64,000 nt of DNA, taken from Alnus glutinosa. Lineage: Eukaryota > Streptophyta > Magnoliopsida > Fagales > Betulaceae. Position numbers and translations under genes: made by a program. Each line of letters begins with the position of its first letter. The stretch's first letter is position 1. The DNA is taken from positions 3,117,501-3,181,500 of the forward strand of contig NC_084892.1 of assembly GCF_958979055.1 (NCBI RefSeq). Reading direction: 5' to 3'. The notes below the pieces were generated by a model, which saw only the letters and a program-made list of their open reading frames with translations, was not told where the DNA came from and did no database searches. This document shows positions 24,653 through 36,779 of the stretch, in pieces.

Positions 24653-26600
24653 ATATGTTAGTACTAGACTACTAGTTACTATTTACTAGTGCATATATTA
24701 CATTTATTAGTTAATATGTTACCATTTTCTTCAAGGTTGAACTTTTAGAATAATTGGTAATTTATTAGTAAAAATAGTCACAGTTTACTCAATTTCAATT
24801 AAAATATTTCATATGTTAAACTTCACTTGTTAAAAGAAAAAATGATTAAACATATATGATTACATTGTAATGTTAAATATGCATATATATTAAAGTAATA
24901 TGTATTATATATTTGTGTAATAAGATTTTAAATTGAAGAAACTAACAATTTCAAATTATAATAATAAAATAAAAATAAAATATGCAGTTTGTCGATCACG
25001 TTACTTTGAAGTACTCTAATAATTGAAGAAATAGATGCACAATTAACTAAATTATTTAATTAGTATTTTATATTAATTTATTTTTGACAATATTTTACAA
25101 AAATATAGTGTCTAAATTACTGAATTAGAATATAATAAAAGAAATCATCTAACTTATATAGCTGTTTTTAGTTCTAAAATTTTCATTTAAGTTCATAATT
25201 TATCTAAAAAAAATTAATTTATTTAAAAAACTCTAGAATTGGATTATGCAAATAATTTCATATATTATAAAAATATAGAATTGGATGATAATGCCACAGC
25301 CACGTGTGTGGCTGTGGCTAAATGAGAAGAAATATTTCTTCTCCCTCCTGACACACAAAGCAAAGATAAGACATAAGGGTGTCTTATGTCTAATAAATAA
25401 GGGACATGATTGGGTATAACAGCATCATAACTTTGATACAACTCCATTATGACATAATGGAATAAGACCCACTTCATTGTGATTGAATTGTATTGAAGTT
25501 GTACAAAAAGAATTGTACATTTAGCATTTTCTAATAAATAAACTTCGACTCAATCAAGTCAAACTCTTTTCTAATTTGCAGCTGGATTTTGTCCTGAAAA
25601 TTTTATTTACTCCAATAATTTTTTTTCTTTATCGTTCACAGTGTGTCAAAAAGAAAAAAAACCTTTAACAATCACTATTTAATCACTACTAAAGATGTTT
25701 TTTTCCTTTTTTTTTTACGGAACACATTTAATAGAGCATTCCCAGCAGCTTCACTATAAAAATTATGTTTTTTAAATTTTAATTTTTCTTTTTTAAAAAA
25801 GTCACAAAAAAATCATCCACGCCAGTTTTCATATATTTTTCTGTTCATCGAGAATGCTGCAGCGTCCCCAATTCCCTTAGCTTATTTTAATCATTAAAAA
25901 AAACACTCTTTCCTCTCATGCATTTCCACGCAGCCCCACTCCTTTCTTCTTCTTCATTATTTTTTTTCATCGGTCTCTTCTTCTTCTTTTTCGTCCAAAC
26001 TCAAATCACCATGGCCACTTCTTTGCAACATGAGAGAGATCAGAAAGAGGAAAAGTATACTGGCCGGAAGGAATTAGATCAAATAATGTGCGCTACAATT
26101 TCATTAGTAGAAAATCTCAAATTTTCTACTCATCCCAAATTAATGTGTCACAATTTCATGTGATCTATCGTTTTGAGAAATGTGTCATCATCTCATAGGA
26201 TGATAACACATCATTTGGAATTACTTTTGAGAATAAAAATTTAAGAAATAAAGCATTTCCAAATTCCCATAAAAGAAATGAATAAAAAATTAAAGTAAAA
26301 GTTAAAAAGCAATATTTTATTGATAAAGGAAAATGTAAATGAAAGCTATTGTGGAGTATTTTAAAGAACACATGTCAATTTTATATGTGGGTTGTAAGAA
26401 ATTTCCTACAAACCAGATTGTAGGAAATTTCTGTTCAGAGAGAAAATGTATATTTTTTAGAATAAACAAATGAATGGCCCAACATTGAGAAGCACTAGCA
26501 TTTCTTAGGAACAGAAAAATATAGGAAAGTTGCTGTGGAATGTTTTTTGTGATTTTCGGGAAATTTTTCTTAAAATTTAGGGAACATAACCTTTTTTAAA

Positions 26601-26990
26601 AGCACTATCAATAGATTCTCTATATTGGTTCATTTTCCTATGTTTAGGAAAAATTTCATGAAAAACTCCAAAAAACCTCTTACAATAAATGCCTTAAATA
26701 TACATTAGGGCCTTGGGAATGTACGACGATTCCCAAAATATATATGGGCACTGTACATTCCCTATATATTATTTTAATATAAAAAACAAGTATATTTAAT
26801 TGATATAGGGAAGAGAGAAAAAAGTAGAAAAGAGAGAAAAAGAATAAAATAAGAGTAACAAAATAAGATTTAATTGATATAGGGAAGTGTAAGGGAATTT
26901 ATTGTGGGGTGTTTTTTTTTTACAGAGAAGTAAAAAGTAATTTTATTCCCTAAATATAAGACAAATGGTTGGATATTTGCCGCTAGTGCT
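26601..26990. mobile_element. Harbinger-like MITE, copy A unit 1
   Basis: Ends AGCACTATCAATAGATTC and GCCGCTAGTGCT are partially inverted; the interior has repeated aaaaaTTTCATGAAAAACTCC and gatatagggaagagag words. The neighbouring unit begins after the spacer ATTAA, compatible with a 3-bp TTA/TAA target. The family is AT-rich and non-coding. Confidence 0.65.
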
Positions 26991-26995
26991 ATTAA

Positions 26996-27262
26996 AGCAC
27001 TAGCAATAGATTCTCTATATTGGTTCTCTTTCCTATATTTAGATAAAATTTCATGAAAAACTCCAAAAAACATCTCATAGCAGATGCCTTAAATATACAT
27101 GAGAGCCTTGAGAATGTATAGTGATTCCCTAAATATACATGGACACTGTACATTCTCTATGTATTACTTTAATATAAAAAAGATATATTTAATTGATATA
27201 GGAAAGATAGAAAAAGAATAAAATAAATGTAAAAAAAGAATATTTAATTGATATAAAATAAA
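26996..27262. mobile_element. Harbinger-like MITE, copy A unit 2, truncated
   Basis: It starts AGCACTAGCAATAGATTC like the complete unit at 41,252-41,578, but stops inside the gatata...aaataaatg region where invertase intron 3 begins. The missing right end marks the deletion that also removed the promoter and exons 1-3 of invertase A. Confidence 0.65.
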
Positions 27263-27333
27263 TGTTTCCTCCCCATTGCATGCTGACATATTTACTTACA
27301 GAAACTAACGATATTTTATGTTAATTGTTTCAG

Positions 27334-27607
27334 ACTATTCCGAGGATGGCGTGGCTTGACAGGAATAGGAAACAATTGGTGCAATGGCCTATTAAGGAAT
27401 TAGAAACTCTTGGAGGGAAGTTCAGATAAGCAATCAACAAGTCAAAAAGGGAGAACATATTGAAGTCAAAGGAATAACTGCTGCCCAGGTAATTACGTAC
27501 GTGCTAATATATCTTTGATTTTGCATTTTTATTACATGATGAAATAAAATCGTACCAATAATTAAGTACACATATACATTATTCAACTTCAAAATAATTC
27601 ATTTCTA

Positions 27608-27671
<64 letters not shown>

Positions 27672-28044
27672 TAATATTCCTGATGTTTTCCACAGGCCGA
27701 TGTTGAAGTTACCTTTTTGTTGCCGAGTTTGGACAATACCGAGAAATTTGATCCTAGCTGGGTAAACGCACAAGATCTCTGTGGCCTAAAGGGTTCAAAC
27801 ATTGAAGGTGGGGTTGGGCCTTTTGGGCTGTTGACACTGTCTTCAAAACATCTAGAGGAATATACTCCTGTCTTCTTTAGAGTTTTCAAAGCTCCAAATA
27901 AGCATGTAGTTCTCCTGTGCTCTGATGCAAGAAGGTTTGTGTAATTGGTTAAGCTGCTTAATTAATTGGCATAGAATATTAGTATAGATTTCTTTGTTTT
28001 CCGTTCTAATTCTCACCCTTTTGGCTTCGTTTTAATTTGATTCT

Positions 28045-28083
<39 letters not shown>

Positions 28084-28441
28084 CCTCTTTGAAGAAGAGT
28101 GGACTATATAAACCTTCTTTTGCAGGCTTTGTAGACATAGATTTAGCAGATGGGAAGCTTTCTCTTAGGAGTTTGGTAAGCCCTTTATATAAACATATTC
28201 ATTAAAATCTCTCTCTGATCTCTCTCTCTCTGAATGTTTCAATTGTACATGTATAACGCAGATTGATCATTCCGTTGTGGAAAGTTTTGGAGCTGGAGGA
28301 AAAACATGCATCACATCGAGGGTTTATCCTAAACTAGCAGTCTTCAATAATGCTCACTTGTATGCATTCAACAACGGGACAGAAACTGTAACCATAGAGA
28401 GTCTCAATGCATGGAGCATGAAAAATGCACAACTGAAATGA
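27334..28441 (+). pseudogene. Truncated cell-wall invertase, copy A
   Basis: Only the equivalents of exons 4-7 remain: 27334-27488, 27696-27934, 28082-28175 and 28262-28441. The promoter, signal peptide, NDPN mini-exon, FRDP and WECPDF segments are gone, so no GH32 catalytic residues survive. Exon 4 is 155 nt against 159 nt in both intact copies. The 4-nt deletion within the gggaagaaagttcag region shifts the frame and gives a TAA a few codons later. Exons 5-7 still have intact splice sites and sequence nearly identical to copy C, which suggests recent inactivation. The junction with upstream MITE sequence is at about 27,262-27,267, inside former intron 3. Confidence 0.93.
27608..27667. repeat. 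(TA)n microsatellite in invertase A intron 4
   Basis: About 30 TA dinucleotides. The corresponding introns of copies B and C have only a few TA units, so the expansion is private to copy A. Confidence 0.93.
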
Positions 28442-28559
28442 GGGAGAGAAGTGCAAGTATAACCTTATATATGGAATAATTAAGAATCATTAATGGTTAA
28501 TGGTTAATGGTTTTTACATGCCAATTTTGTGGATGTTGTTTACATATGTTTTTGTTTGG

Positions 28560-28800
28560 AATATGTCCTATTTCCTAATATCCATGAGATGCGAAAAATA
28601 AGAAGAACAAAGAATAACAAAGATAAGCAATCACATACGACACAAAGATTTAAGTGGTTCATTCAATATGAGATACGTCTACTGCGGAGGCAATCCTGGA
28701 GAAAATCTACTATCAAAAGATGAGTACAACAGAGTAACAGGGTGAGAAAACCACTCAAACCCAAAGTCTCAATTCACTAAATTCTCACTTTTATCCAAAA
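28560..28800. mobile_element. Retrotransposon-like remnant downstream of invertase A
   Basis: The words CACAAAGATTTAAGTGGTTC and the following sequence resemble motifs common in copia-type LTRs. The same segment lies downstream of invertase C at about 60,780-61,010. It is absent from the equivalent place after invertase B. Ends are not resolved. Confidence 0.45.
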
Positions 28801-29141
28801 AGGAGAATAATAACATAAAGAAAAAAACCTCTCTTTCTTTTTAACAAATGCTGCAAAATCTCAAAATTTAAACTTGAAGTGTATGGTAAGAGCTCTATAC
28901 CTTATGGTTTCTGCTTATACGTTAAAAAGAAAAATTATTATTTACAACCCCCATGTCCAAATTAATGCTACCAAACACCAAAAAATAGGTAGCCAACAAT
29001 GCTTCCGATTCTCATTGTTTGAAAAAAAAAAAGAAAAAAAGAAAAAAAAAAAGAAGATTCCAATTTGTTCTGTGATGACCTAAGATACAATGCAAATCAA
29101 TATATATATGACGTGTTGAGAAAGCCCCAATAAATAGAAAG

Positions 29142-29194
<53 letters not shown>
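29142..29194. repeat. (TA)n microsatellite
   Basis: About 26 TA units just downstream of the aspartyl protease relic. A 23-bp word (gttgagaaagccccaataaatag) occurs on both sides of it, marking a small duplication. Confidence 0.9.
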
Positions 29195-29195
<1 letters not shown>

Positions 29196-29888
29196 CACGG
29201 GTTGAGAAAGCCCCAATAAATAGAAAGCATGATCAAACAATGGCAAAATACGAAACAAGAAGCACTGTGAGTGCGTAGGTAAAAGACTTCAACTTGGGTG
29301 AATGACTGGATGGAGCTGCCACAGGTATAATAGAACTGCTTCCACTCCTTTTGGTGGCTTCAGGATTGACGGCAAGAGCAGGGGAAGCGGCAGGAGAGTG
29401 TGATGGGCTGACAGCTAGAGTGTTCGAATTCCTGTCGTCGTAACCTAAGGACACCAAGTCTCATTATAACCGCTTGAAGAAATTATCATGAGAAGAAATA
29501 ACTTCACACTGAAATTCATTCTTAAAAGAAATGCAAGGTGAAACTGCACTCACAGTTAGAGTCCTTCCAACCCAATACCATCCTCTGGCGATCAAAAACT
29601 ATGTGATAACCAGTCATGAAGTTTTCTGGATGAAAATAAATAAATTCATGATGTAAATGACAATTTCAATTCAGTGATATATGGAGCCAAGGAAATTCAC
29701 ATTGAAATTCAATGTCTAATTCAAAACATGGAGTGCTGCCAACTATGACCATCCTCCATTTATTTGAACCCTCGCATTAATAATCTCAATACATACTTTG
29801 TATCTTTAAATTACAGACAATTGAAGAGGTGTCTTGGCATACTGATTTTTGGCCATCATGGAGTGGAAATGTAGGTTTAACTAGGAAG

Positions 29889-30205
29889 TGTTAGAGAATA
29901 TATTGATACTGTATATTACGGTACTCTCCATATATTGTAGGATTTAAATTAATCATCATTAATTGTAATTGATTATAATCAAATCAGATTTGAATACATT
30001 CAATTCTGATTTGATTATATTCTCCTTACATACCATTTTGTATTCTCTATATCCCTATAAATAGGGATCATTTGTATTGTAAATTAACCAAGCAATAAGA
30101 GTATAATGTAGCCTTAGGGCTTTATCCTGTGGACGTAGGTCATTGACCGAACCACGTAAAATTTCTTGTCTATCTTATTTTATTATTCCGCATTTTATTT
30201 CTTTT
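29889..30205 (+). mobile_element. Probable solo LTR (copia-like) in the protease intron
   Basis: It starts TGTTAGAGAATATATTG, contains a TATA-like CTATAAATAGGG, and ends with the AACCACGTAAAATTTC...TTATTCCGCA region typical of copia LTRs. I could not fix the right boundary or a target duplication, so the end is approximate. No internal retroelement sequence is next to it. Confidence 0.6.
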
Positions 30206-33025
30206 AGGCTTTAGAAGGGGGCTAACCGACTTAGAAGGGTGAATATAGTAATGGTTTTCAAATTCTAATTTGCTACACCAAATGCACACAAGATGAGCCA
30301 ACTTTGTTGATCTGATGTTATGAACCTAAATATCAAGTCCGTAACGAGATAATTTGGGTAGGTTTTTAGAGGAAACTTGAACCTCCTTCAAACATAAATT
30401 TGGAAATAAACTTCTCTAAAGTTTGGATTTTAAATAGACTTGCATCCAACAATAAGACTCCTAATATGAAATAACTTACTATCAAAGACTCCTACTTGTA
30501 ATTGCACCGGGACATATTGGAAGATGACCTTTATTCGACAGCTACTAACTCTACTAAACTGAAATACTTGAGACCCACTAAAACACTACTCAACAAAAGA
30601 CTATAGAGACATGGTATGTAATGAACTTCTAATCCTAAGAGGACTGTAACATCTGGCCTGTTCACCTAAAAGCTACAAATACCCCTTCCCTTTCCCCTAT
30701 CCTAAGAAACTACTTTCATCAATCCCAAACTTATATAATCTTAATCTCCAAAACACAAAAATGATTCCAGCACTTCTCTGTTTTTTTATAAAACTTCAGA
30801 CTTTGTCATCAACAAAGTTGCAACCAGAGCAAGATTATGTAGGTCTTCCACAACAATATAGTACTTCTGATTGTCGCCTTATTGAGGAATGAATACACAA
30901 TTCAAAACTCCAAAATTACAGGAAAACATGAAAATGCAACTTCAACAATACAAACAGGTTTTAAAATGAGCATGGTTGTTCTTTCTCAGCAAATAAGCAA
31001 AGTGACAGATAAGGAGATACTCACGTCCTATGATGTTCATCTTTTCAATTTTGAGAAGACCCAGACAATACACAACATATTCTCCCTGAAGACCACAACG
31101 TCAATTTTAGCATAACTCAAGCAGGAAGAGGAAAATTAAAGCACTAGAAGTGAGACCACACCTCAATGTAGACCAAGTGTGTTGGATTAGTGATAAAATA
31201 ATGGTCTCCACCTTTCATTGTCAGATTCACAACAGGACCTTCATATCTGTCTTGAGTTGGACTGTAAATAAAATGGAAGTCAATACCCCAGAGTTGGAAG
31301 GGGAAAACTAATACAAAATAGGAATAGATATAGATAACCTGAAGTCATAACAGTATTCAAATGGGATTTGGGAATCAGATGAATGCCGCTTTTCTTGGAC
31401 CTGGGAATTGAACTGCACAACAACATATATCATAGATATTCATATGCTATAAAATGGAACTCCCAACGAGATCATGAAACACGTTATTTAAAGCACTTAC
31501 ACTCTCAGAAATGAAAGTATAAGCTGGGTCGGTTAGGCTTGTAAACGATGTACCAGAGTCAAAGATTACATTGAGCCCCAGCTCAGAAGAATTTCTTCCC
31601 ACAGTTATTTGAGTGATGCTGATGTTATAAGTTGGACTGATAACAAGTTCCAAAGGGCAAAATCAGTACAAGTAGCATGGGATTTCGGTCAAAGATAGTC
31701 TTTTTGTCAAACTAAACAAACTTTCCCATCATCATTTTGAATATCACGAAGTGACAACTTACTGCGAATGCTTAACATTGAATGGTGTTTCTTTTTGGCC
31801 TGAGCTGCCATTATTTCCAAAAGTGATTCTCCCCAGCCCACCAGGTCCAAAACACATGGAAAAAGAATTCAAAGCTAGCCCATTTCTTGCTAAGGTGCTA
31901 GGAACAGATACATCATCCATACCAAGCCCAAATAGACCGTTTGGTGTTAAACCCTCCAAAAAAGCACCAGTCTGGCTTTGACCACAACTGCAACAGAGTA
32001 ACATGTTTGATCACAAGGGCCAAAAATTCAAGATAATTTGCTGAACAAATCTGACCACCAGGTTAAAAACAAGAAGCAGCTTCAAGGAATGAAAAAGTAA
32101 TGCTAGCAAACTCAGAAATGTTTTTGGTGATATCACTGACCCCTCTAGAGGTTTAAAACCGAGGTAAAACAACACCTCGAACATCCTCATAAATAATAAT
32201 TCCTACATGAGGAGGAGAAAAGCCATACCAAATTCCAGATTTCATCATCAACATAATTTGCAAAAATATCTGCTTTTCCAGATCTTTTGTCATTTTAACT
32301 GACAATTCTTTCATTTTAATCAAGTTATTTTAAAATTGATATCACTAGAGATATAAAATCGTTACCGTGTTCACTTGAAAATCTGCCTGTGTAGTACCTA
32401 ATGGGTTTTTTGCCATATATCATATCCCAAAACCGCATAGGAGGTTTCAAATATTTACCCCAAAATTTTTGTTAGCAATGCAATGAAATATAGCCTACCC
32501 AAAAGTAATCGGAGTGTTCACAGCACTTAGCTGATCATCATCTGTAATTAAGTGCAAAACATCCTCCACCAAGATCCCAGTAGATGAAGTGTTATTAGAA
32601 AGATACTCAACTAGTCAACTTCGTAAGGACAATCACTGCTTGCTGAAGGGCATTGACGATGTTTGCAAAAGCTGTTGTTGCAGGAAACTATTTCACTTGT
32701 TGATGAATTATTAGGGCTGTAGATGTTAAGGAGTAGTACCTGCTGGATAAAAGGATTAAGTAAGTAATTCTCAAGGAATTCAGGACTTGACTAAAGTTTC
32801 TTTCACCACCAATCCATAAAACAACTAAATACATGGAAAACATAAGTCCAGTCCAAAAATAACAATTCTATGGATCAGATATAACATTATAGTCAATTTG
32901 CACTTCACCAACGTTTCTGGATGTTATTACCATGCATTGGTAGAATTTGTTGAGCGTGGCAAAGAAAAACATTGGCGGCTATTGCCAGGAGCCCAGGATG
33001 CACAATTGTTTATGATTTCAAAATG

Positions 33026-33166
33026 AGTAATGCTATACACCACACTGTTATTCCACTTTGCTGATGTTATACTGTCAATTAACCCTTGATTTTATTTTTT
33101 TAACAATGGTTGATCGACAATGCCACATCAACAAAGTAGAATAAAAGTGTAGTTTTAGCATTTTTC
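33026..33166. mobile_element. MITE upstream of the protease relic's second segment
   Basis: The left end GTAATGCTATACACCACACTG mirrors AAAGTGTAGTTTTAGCATTT on the right, with inner mirrored words ccactttgctgatgt/acatcaacaaagtag. A second half-element of the same family (aaagctataccatac-like) follows at about 33,170-33,225, suggesting nesting. Confidence 0.7.
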
Positions 33167-33365
33167 AAAGTAAAGCTATACACCATACTTTTATTTCACT
33201 TTGTCGATGTGGCAAGGCCAATCACCCCTTTCCCCTTCATCTACAAACTCTCATTCTACAAAGATGCTTGATAATGATAGATTCAAAAAATTAATGGAAG
33301 GTCTAGATGACAGTTTTTAAGCATGACTGCAATACTATAGTAACACATAGCCCTGTCGAATAGAA

Positions 33366-33370
<5 letters not shown>

Positions 33371-33396
<26 letters not shown>
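33371..33396. repeat. Poly-A run
   Basis: A run of about 26 or more A residues in the first remaining protease intron, with no retroelement body visible beside it. Confidence 0.85.
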
Positions 33397-33400
<4 letters not shown>

Positions 33401-34546
33401 CATAGCAGTTTAAGCAATAAAATGATTTATTAAAGACTATCGGTTCTAAGAAGATAAATAAATAAATAAACAAATATTAAAATCAAATGTTAATAACATA
33501 CCTATCGAGATGAGAACTGGAAGCTACTAAAGCAACCATCTTTCTTACAATCACATGGTAGCCAGAACAAATCACTGCCTGTGTCTAATGCCACCAAAAA
33601 TGATAAACTTGGTGTCCCCACTGAAACAATGGCATAATGCAAACTGAAACACCAAGAAAATAAGAAGAAATAGTCAGTAGAGAAGTGACATGATGAAGAA
33701 CCCAATAAAACCTTCATCCCCCGTTTGTTCAACAAGAAAATTGAGGGAAAATCCAAAATTGTTCATTAAGGGACACGCTCTGAGCTTATATTTTCCATCT
33801 TCAATAATAAATAATTAAATATGAAAAACATGAAAATTTCACATTTTAAAATTGCAGGCAAAGAATACCTTTTTAAAAACCTACGATTTTAAGCTACGAG
33901 TTTTAAAACCCCTAAACTAAAGACATAACATACTTAAAAATGTACATAAACCCCTAGTCCTAACCACGTGAGACAACGTGCATGCTTAACTGTGAAACCT
34001 AATTGGAAAGCGTGCATATTTGTTGCCACTCGTACGTCTTGGTATATATAGTTTTAGTGGAGGTCGACTGTAGCCTTAAGGCTGACAAGTTTTGTCACAA
34101 CAGTTTTCTTACGATATGATAAAAAAAAAATAAAAAATAAAAAGAAGGGATCCTTACAAATTTGCAATGTTGATAGGAGGAGCGAGGGAGGTCGTTGGAT
34201 GTGGTGGAGGCCGGTGAATTTGAAAGGGTGGGGCGTGGGTGGCAGAAGGGAGGGACACGTACGAAGTAAATTTGGCTTCTAAATTGCAGAAAAACAAAAA
34301 ACAAAAAACAAAAGGAGAAGAGAGAGAGACGGGAAAAGGAAGGAGGAGGGAGGAGCTGCCTCAAGTCGGTGCTCATAAGAGAAAATCAAGCTGGTGTTTT
34401 TTACCAAAAATAAAAATAAAAACATTAACAAACAATTCAAAATACAAAATATTTACAAAATATTCAAAATTACTTTCATCTTAATTATATCAAATCAAAT
34501 GATTTTTGAACAAAAACAAAAACAAAAGGCTCCCTCTAAAAAGTTT

Positions 34547-35268
34547 GGGATAATTGAACAATTGGTTCCTAAGGTATGTCATAATTACAAATCACTCCCT
34601 ATAGTTTAAAAAGTTCATGAGAAGTCATTGTGGTAAACTATAATTACAAATCGATCATTGGAGTTAAATTAAGTTAAATTTTTTGACAGATTCTGTTAAA
34701 CACCACGTCAAAGCCACATCAAACCAATAAGATGGCGACACGTGTCTATTTTAATAAAAAAATAAATTTATTAAAAAAAACTAATTTAAAAAAAAACAAA
34801 AAACAAAAAACCAAAGGGGTGGTCGCGCGCCACCCCCAGTGGCCGCCAGAGGTGGCGCGCAGCCACCCTTGGAACTTCTAAGGGTGGCCATCCAACCTCT
34901 GGGGAGGCCGCGACCACCCTTAAAGGTGGCCGGGGGTGGCCAAGCCACCCTTTCTTTTTTCTTTTTGTTTGTTTGTTTTTTTTTTTTTTTTTTTTAATTT
35001 GATTTTTTTAAAAGAAAATAAGTTTATTTATTTATTTTTTAATAAATTTCTATTTTTTTTATTAAGATAGACACGTGTCTCCGCTTTATTGGTTTGGTGT
35101 GGCGCTGACGTGGCATTTAACAGAATCTGTAAAAAAATTTAACAGAATTTGACTCTAAGGATCTATTTGTAATTATAATTTACCACAAGGGCCTTCATTA
35201 ACTTTTTAAACCATAGGGAGTGATTTGTAATTATGACATACCCTAGGGACCAATGGTGTAATTATCCT
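34547..35268. mobile_element. Foldback MULE, copy B
   Basis: Sister of the element at 21,409-22,120, flanked by aaaaagttt at 34538-34546 and 35269-35277. The GC-rich core (about 34,815-34,950) is rearranged relative to copy A, with more ggtggcc/ggccacc stacks. Confidence 0.87.
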
Positions 35269-35948
35269 AAAAAGTTTTGCCATACAAACTCTCCTGGGCA
35301 AGAGAGATGAGCTCTCTTGAATGAGTGTTTTTGGGTGTTCTGCCTGGATAGGGATTTACAATAATTTTAAACTCAATTTGCTAACAATTTGGGCACTAAT
35401 TGTGAGATAGTCTATATAGGGCCCAACTATATGGATAAATAGTTGGACAATTCAAAATTTATTTGGATATGTGAGTCATACATGAGTTGTCTCACAATTT
35501 GCTACCCAAATTACTAGTAATCCTTTGACAACAAGCTGCCGGAGATCCCAATCCTTTCTAAATGTAGTACCGCTCTTGGACGCCCTATGTCTGATCAGGC
35601 TTATAATTCACATAACAATAAGACTAGTGGACATACTTTAATTCCTGCGCATTCCTTTGCTTTGCTTAGTTTTAAGACTAGGGTTGTAATCGAGCCAAGC
35701 TGAGCTTGGGGCTATCGAACTCGGCTCAAATAAATTATTAGGGAGGTTCGAGCTCGAGCCGAGTTTGGAATTTATGTTCGAATTCGGCTTGTCGAAAACT
35801 TAGTTGAGACTCCAATCGAGCTCGAGCCAAGCCGAGCTCGATTGGAGTTTTGAAAATTTTAAATTAAAAACAAAAATAAAAAACTTCTCATACACCCAAT
35901 CAACACAAAACTACCACACAAAGGCATGTGACCGCGAGAGACGGAATA

Positions 35949-36092
35949 TGATCCTCTCCATTTCAAATGAAATTGAGAGGACCGGTTAGTTATAAAATAA
36001 GGAGTAAAATTGTCATTTCAACTTTTTAGCCAATTTTACCCCTTGTTTTATTACTAACCGGCTCCTCTCAATTTCATTTGAGATGTAGAGGA
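35949..36092. mobile_element. Hairpin MITE, complete form in block B
   Basis: Inverted arms of about 62 bp run from GATCCTCTCCATTTCAAATG through GAGAGGACCGGTTAGT, mirrored by ACTAACCGGCTCCTCTC...GAGGATC. The loop is about 15 nt of T-rich sequence. Block A holds only the collapsed palindrome at this position. Confidence 0.82.
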
Positions 36093-36349
36093 TCCGTTTG
36101 CGTGAGAGACGGCTACTCTGACATGCTCCATGACCGATGACCACCCAGCAGTGGCCACGCCACCAAAGCCAGCACTGAAGACCCACCAACAACCTTCCTC
36201 GGATTCATGCTCACCCCGTCGATCCACTGCAGTGACGGCACGTCGACACTCCCCTAGGCCAAAGATAGTGGCCCACTGTCACCACATGTCGCGGTGGCCA
36301 CCAACGCACCAACACTACCACACAGTGCTGAGCGCATAGCTCCCCCCCT

Positions 36350-36383
<34 letters not shown>

Positions 36384-36779
36384 CGTTTCCTCTCTTCTCG
36401 ACTTCTCTCGTTTCTTCTTTTCTTTTCTTTTTTGATAGAACACACCTCGTTAGGTGTGTTAGATGAGCCCATGGCTACTTGTGAATTCGACTCGGCTTGA
36501 CTCGATTAAACTCGATTCGATATCGGGACGAATAATAAATAAGCCATTCGTGAACATAATAATATGCTTGAATATTAAACGAGACATACTCGTATAAACT
36601 CGACCCGACTCGGATAAAGCTCGTGAGCTCGACTTGTATAAATTTGACTTGACTCATTCGGCTCGAATCGTTAGCTGGCTTGTATATATTTATATATATA
36701 GATATATTTATTAATATATATGCATAAAAATAGGTTTTATAAATATAACACATATACATACACACCTAAAAATAGGCTT

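Larger units (their letters stand above)
18071..28850. repeat. Invertase segmental duplication, copy A
   Basis: 18,071-19,690 matches 51,660-53,460 (block C). 20,780-26,990 matches 33,930-41,250 (block B). 27,267-28,850 matches copy C from 59,550 onward and, more weakly, copy B from 46,735. It carries a private MULE (19,687-20,773) and lacks the gypsy-derived insertion of block B. The block ends with the truncated invertase. Confidence 0.88.
29233..33643 (-). pseudogene. Aspartyl protease (A1 family, GPI-anchor type), 5'-truncated relic
   Basis: Nine exon-like segments in order: 33502-33643, 32499-32739, 31763-31987, 31501-31636, 31339-31412, 31162-31261, 31025-31085, 29554-29625, 29233-29444. 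The first has the catalytic DTGS in VALDTGSDLFWLPCDC, the fourth the second catalytic DSGTS. The C-terminus is Ser/Pro-rich with a hydrophobic tail (ALTVLLVSYFAIV), like GPI-anchored members. Three lesions are seen. The first exon (signal peptide, prodomain) is absent, with duplicated block B starting about 180 bp upstream. The DTGS segment ends in an in-frame TAG at its splice junction, most simply from CAG. The second segment has an 8-bp duplication that gives a TAG and a frameshift. Most splice sites remain good, so loss seems fairly recent. A translated truncated product is unlikely. Confidence 0.88.
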
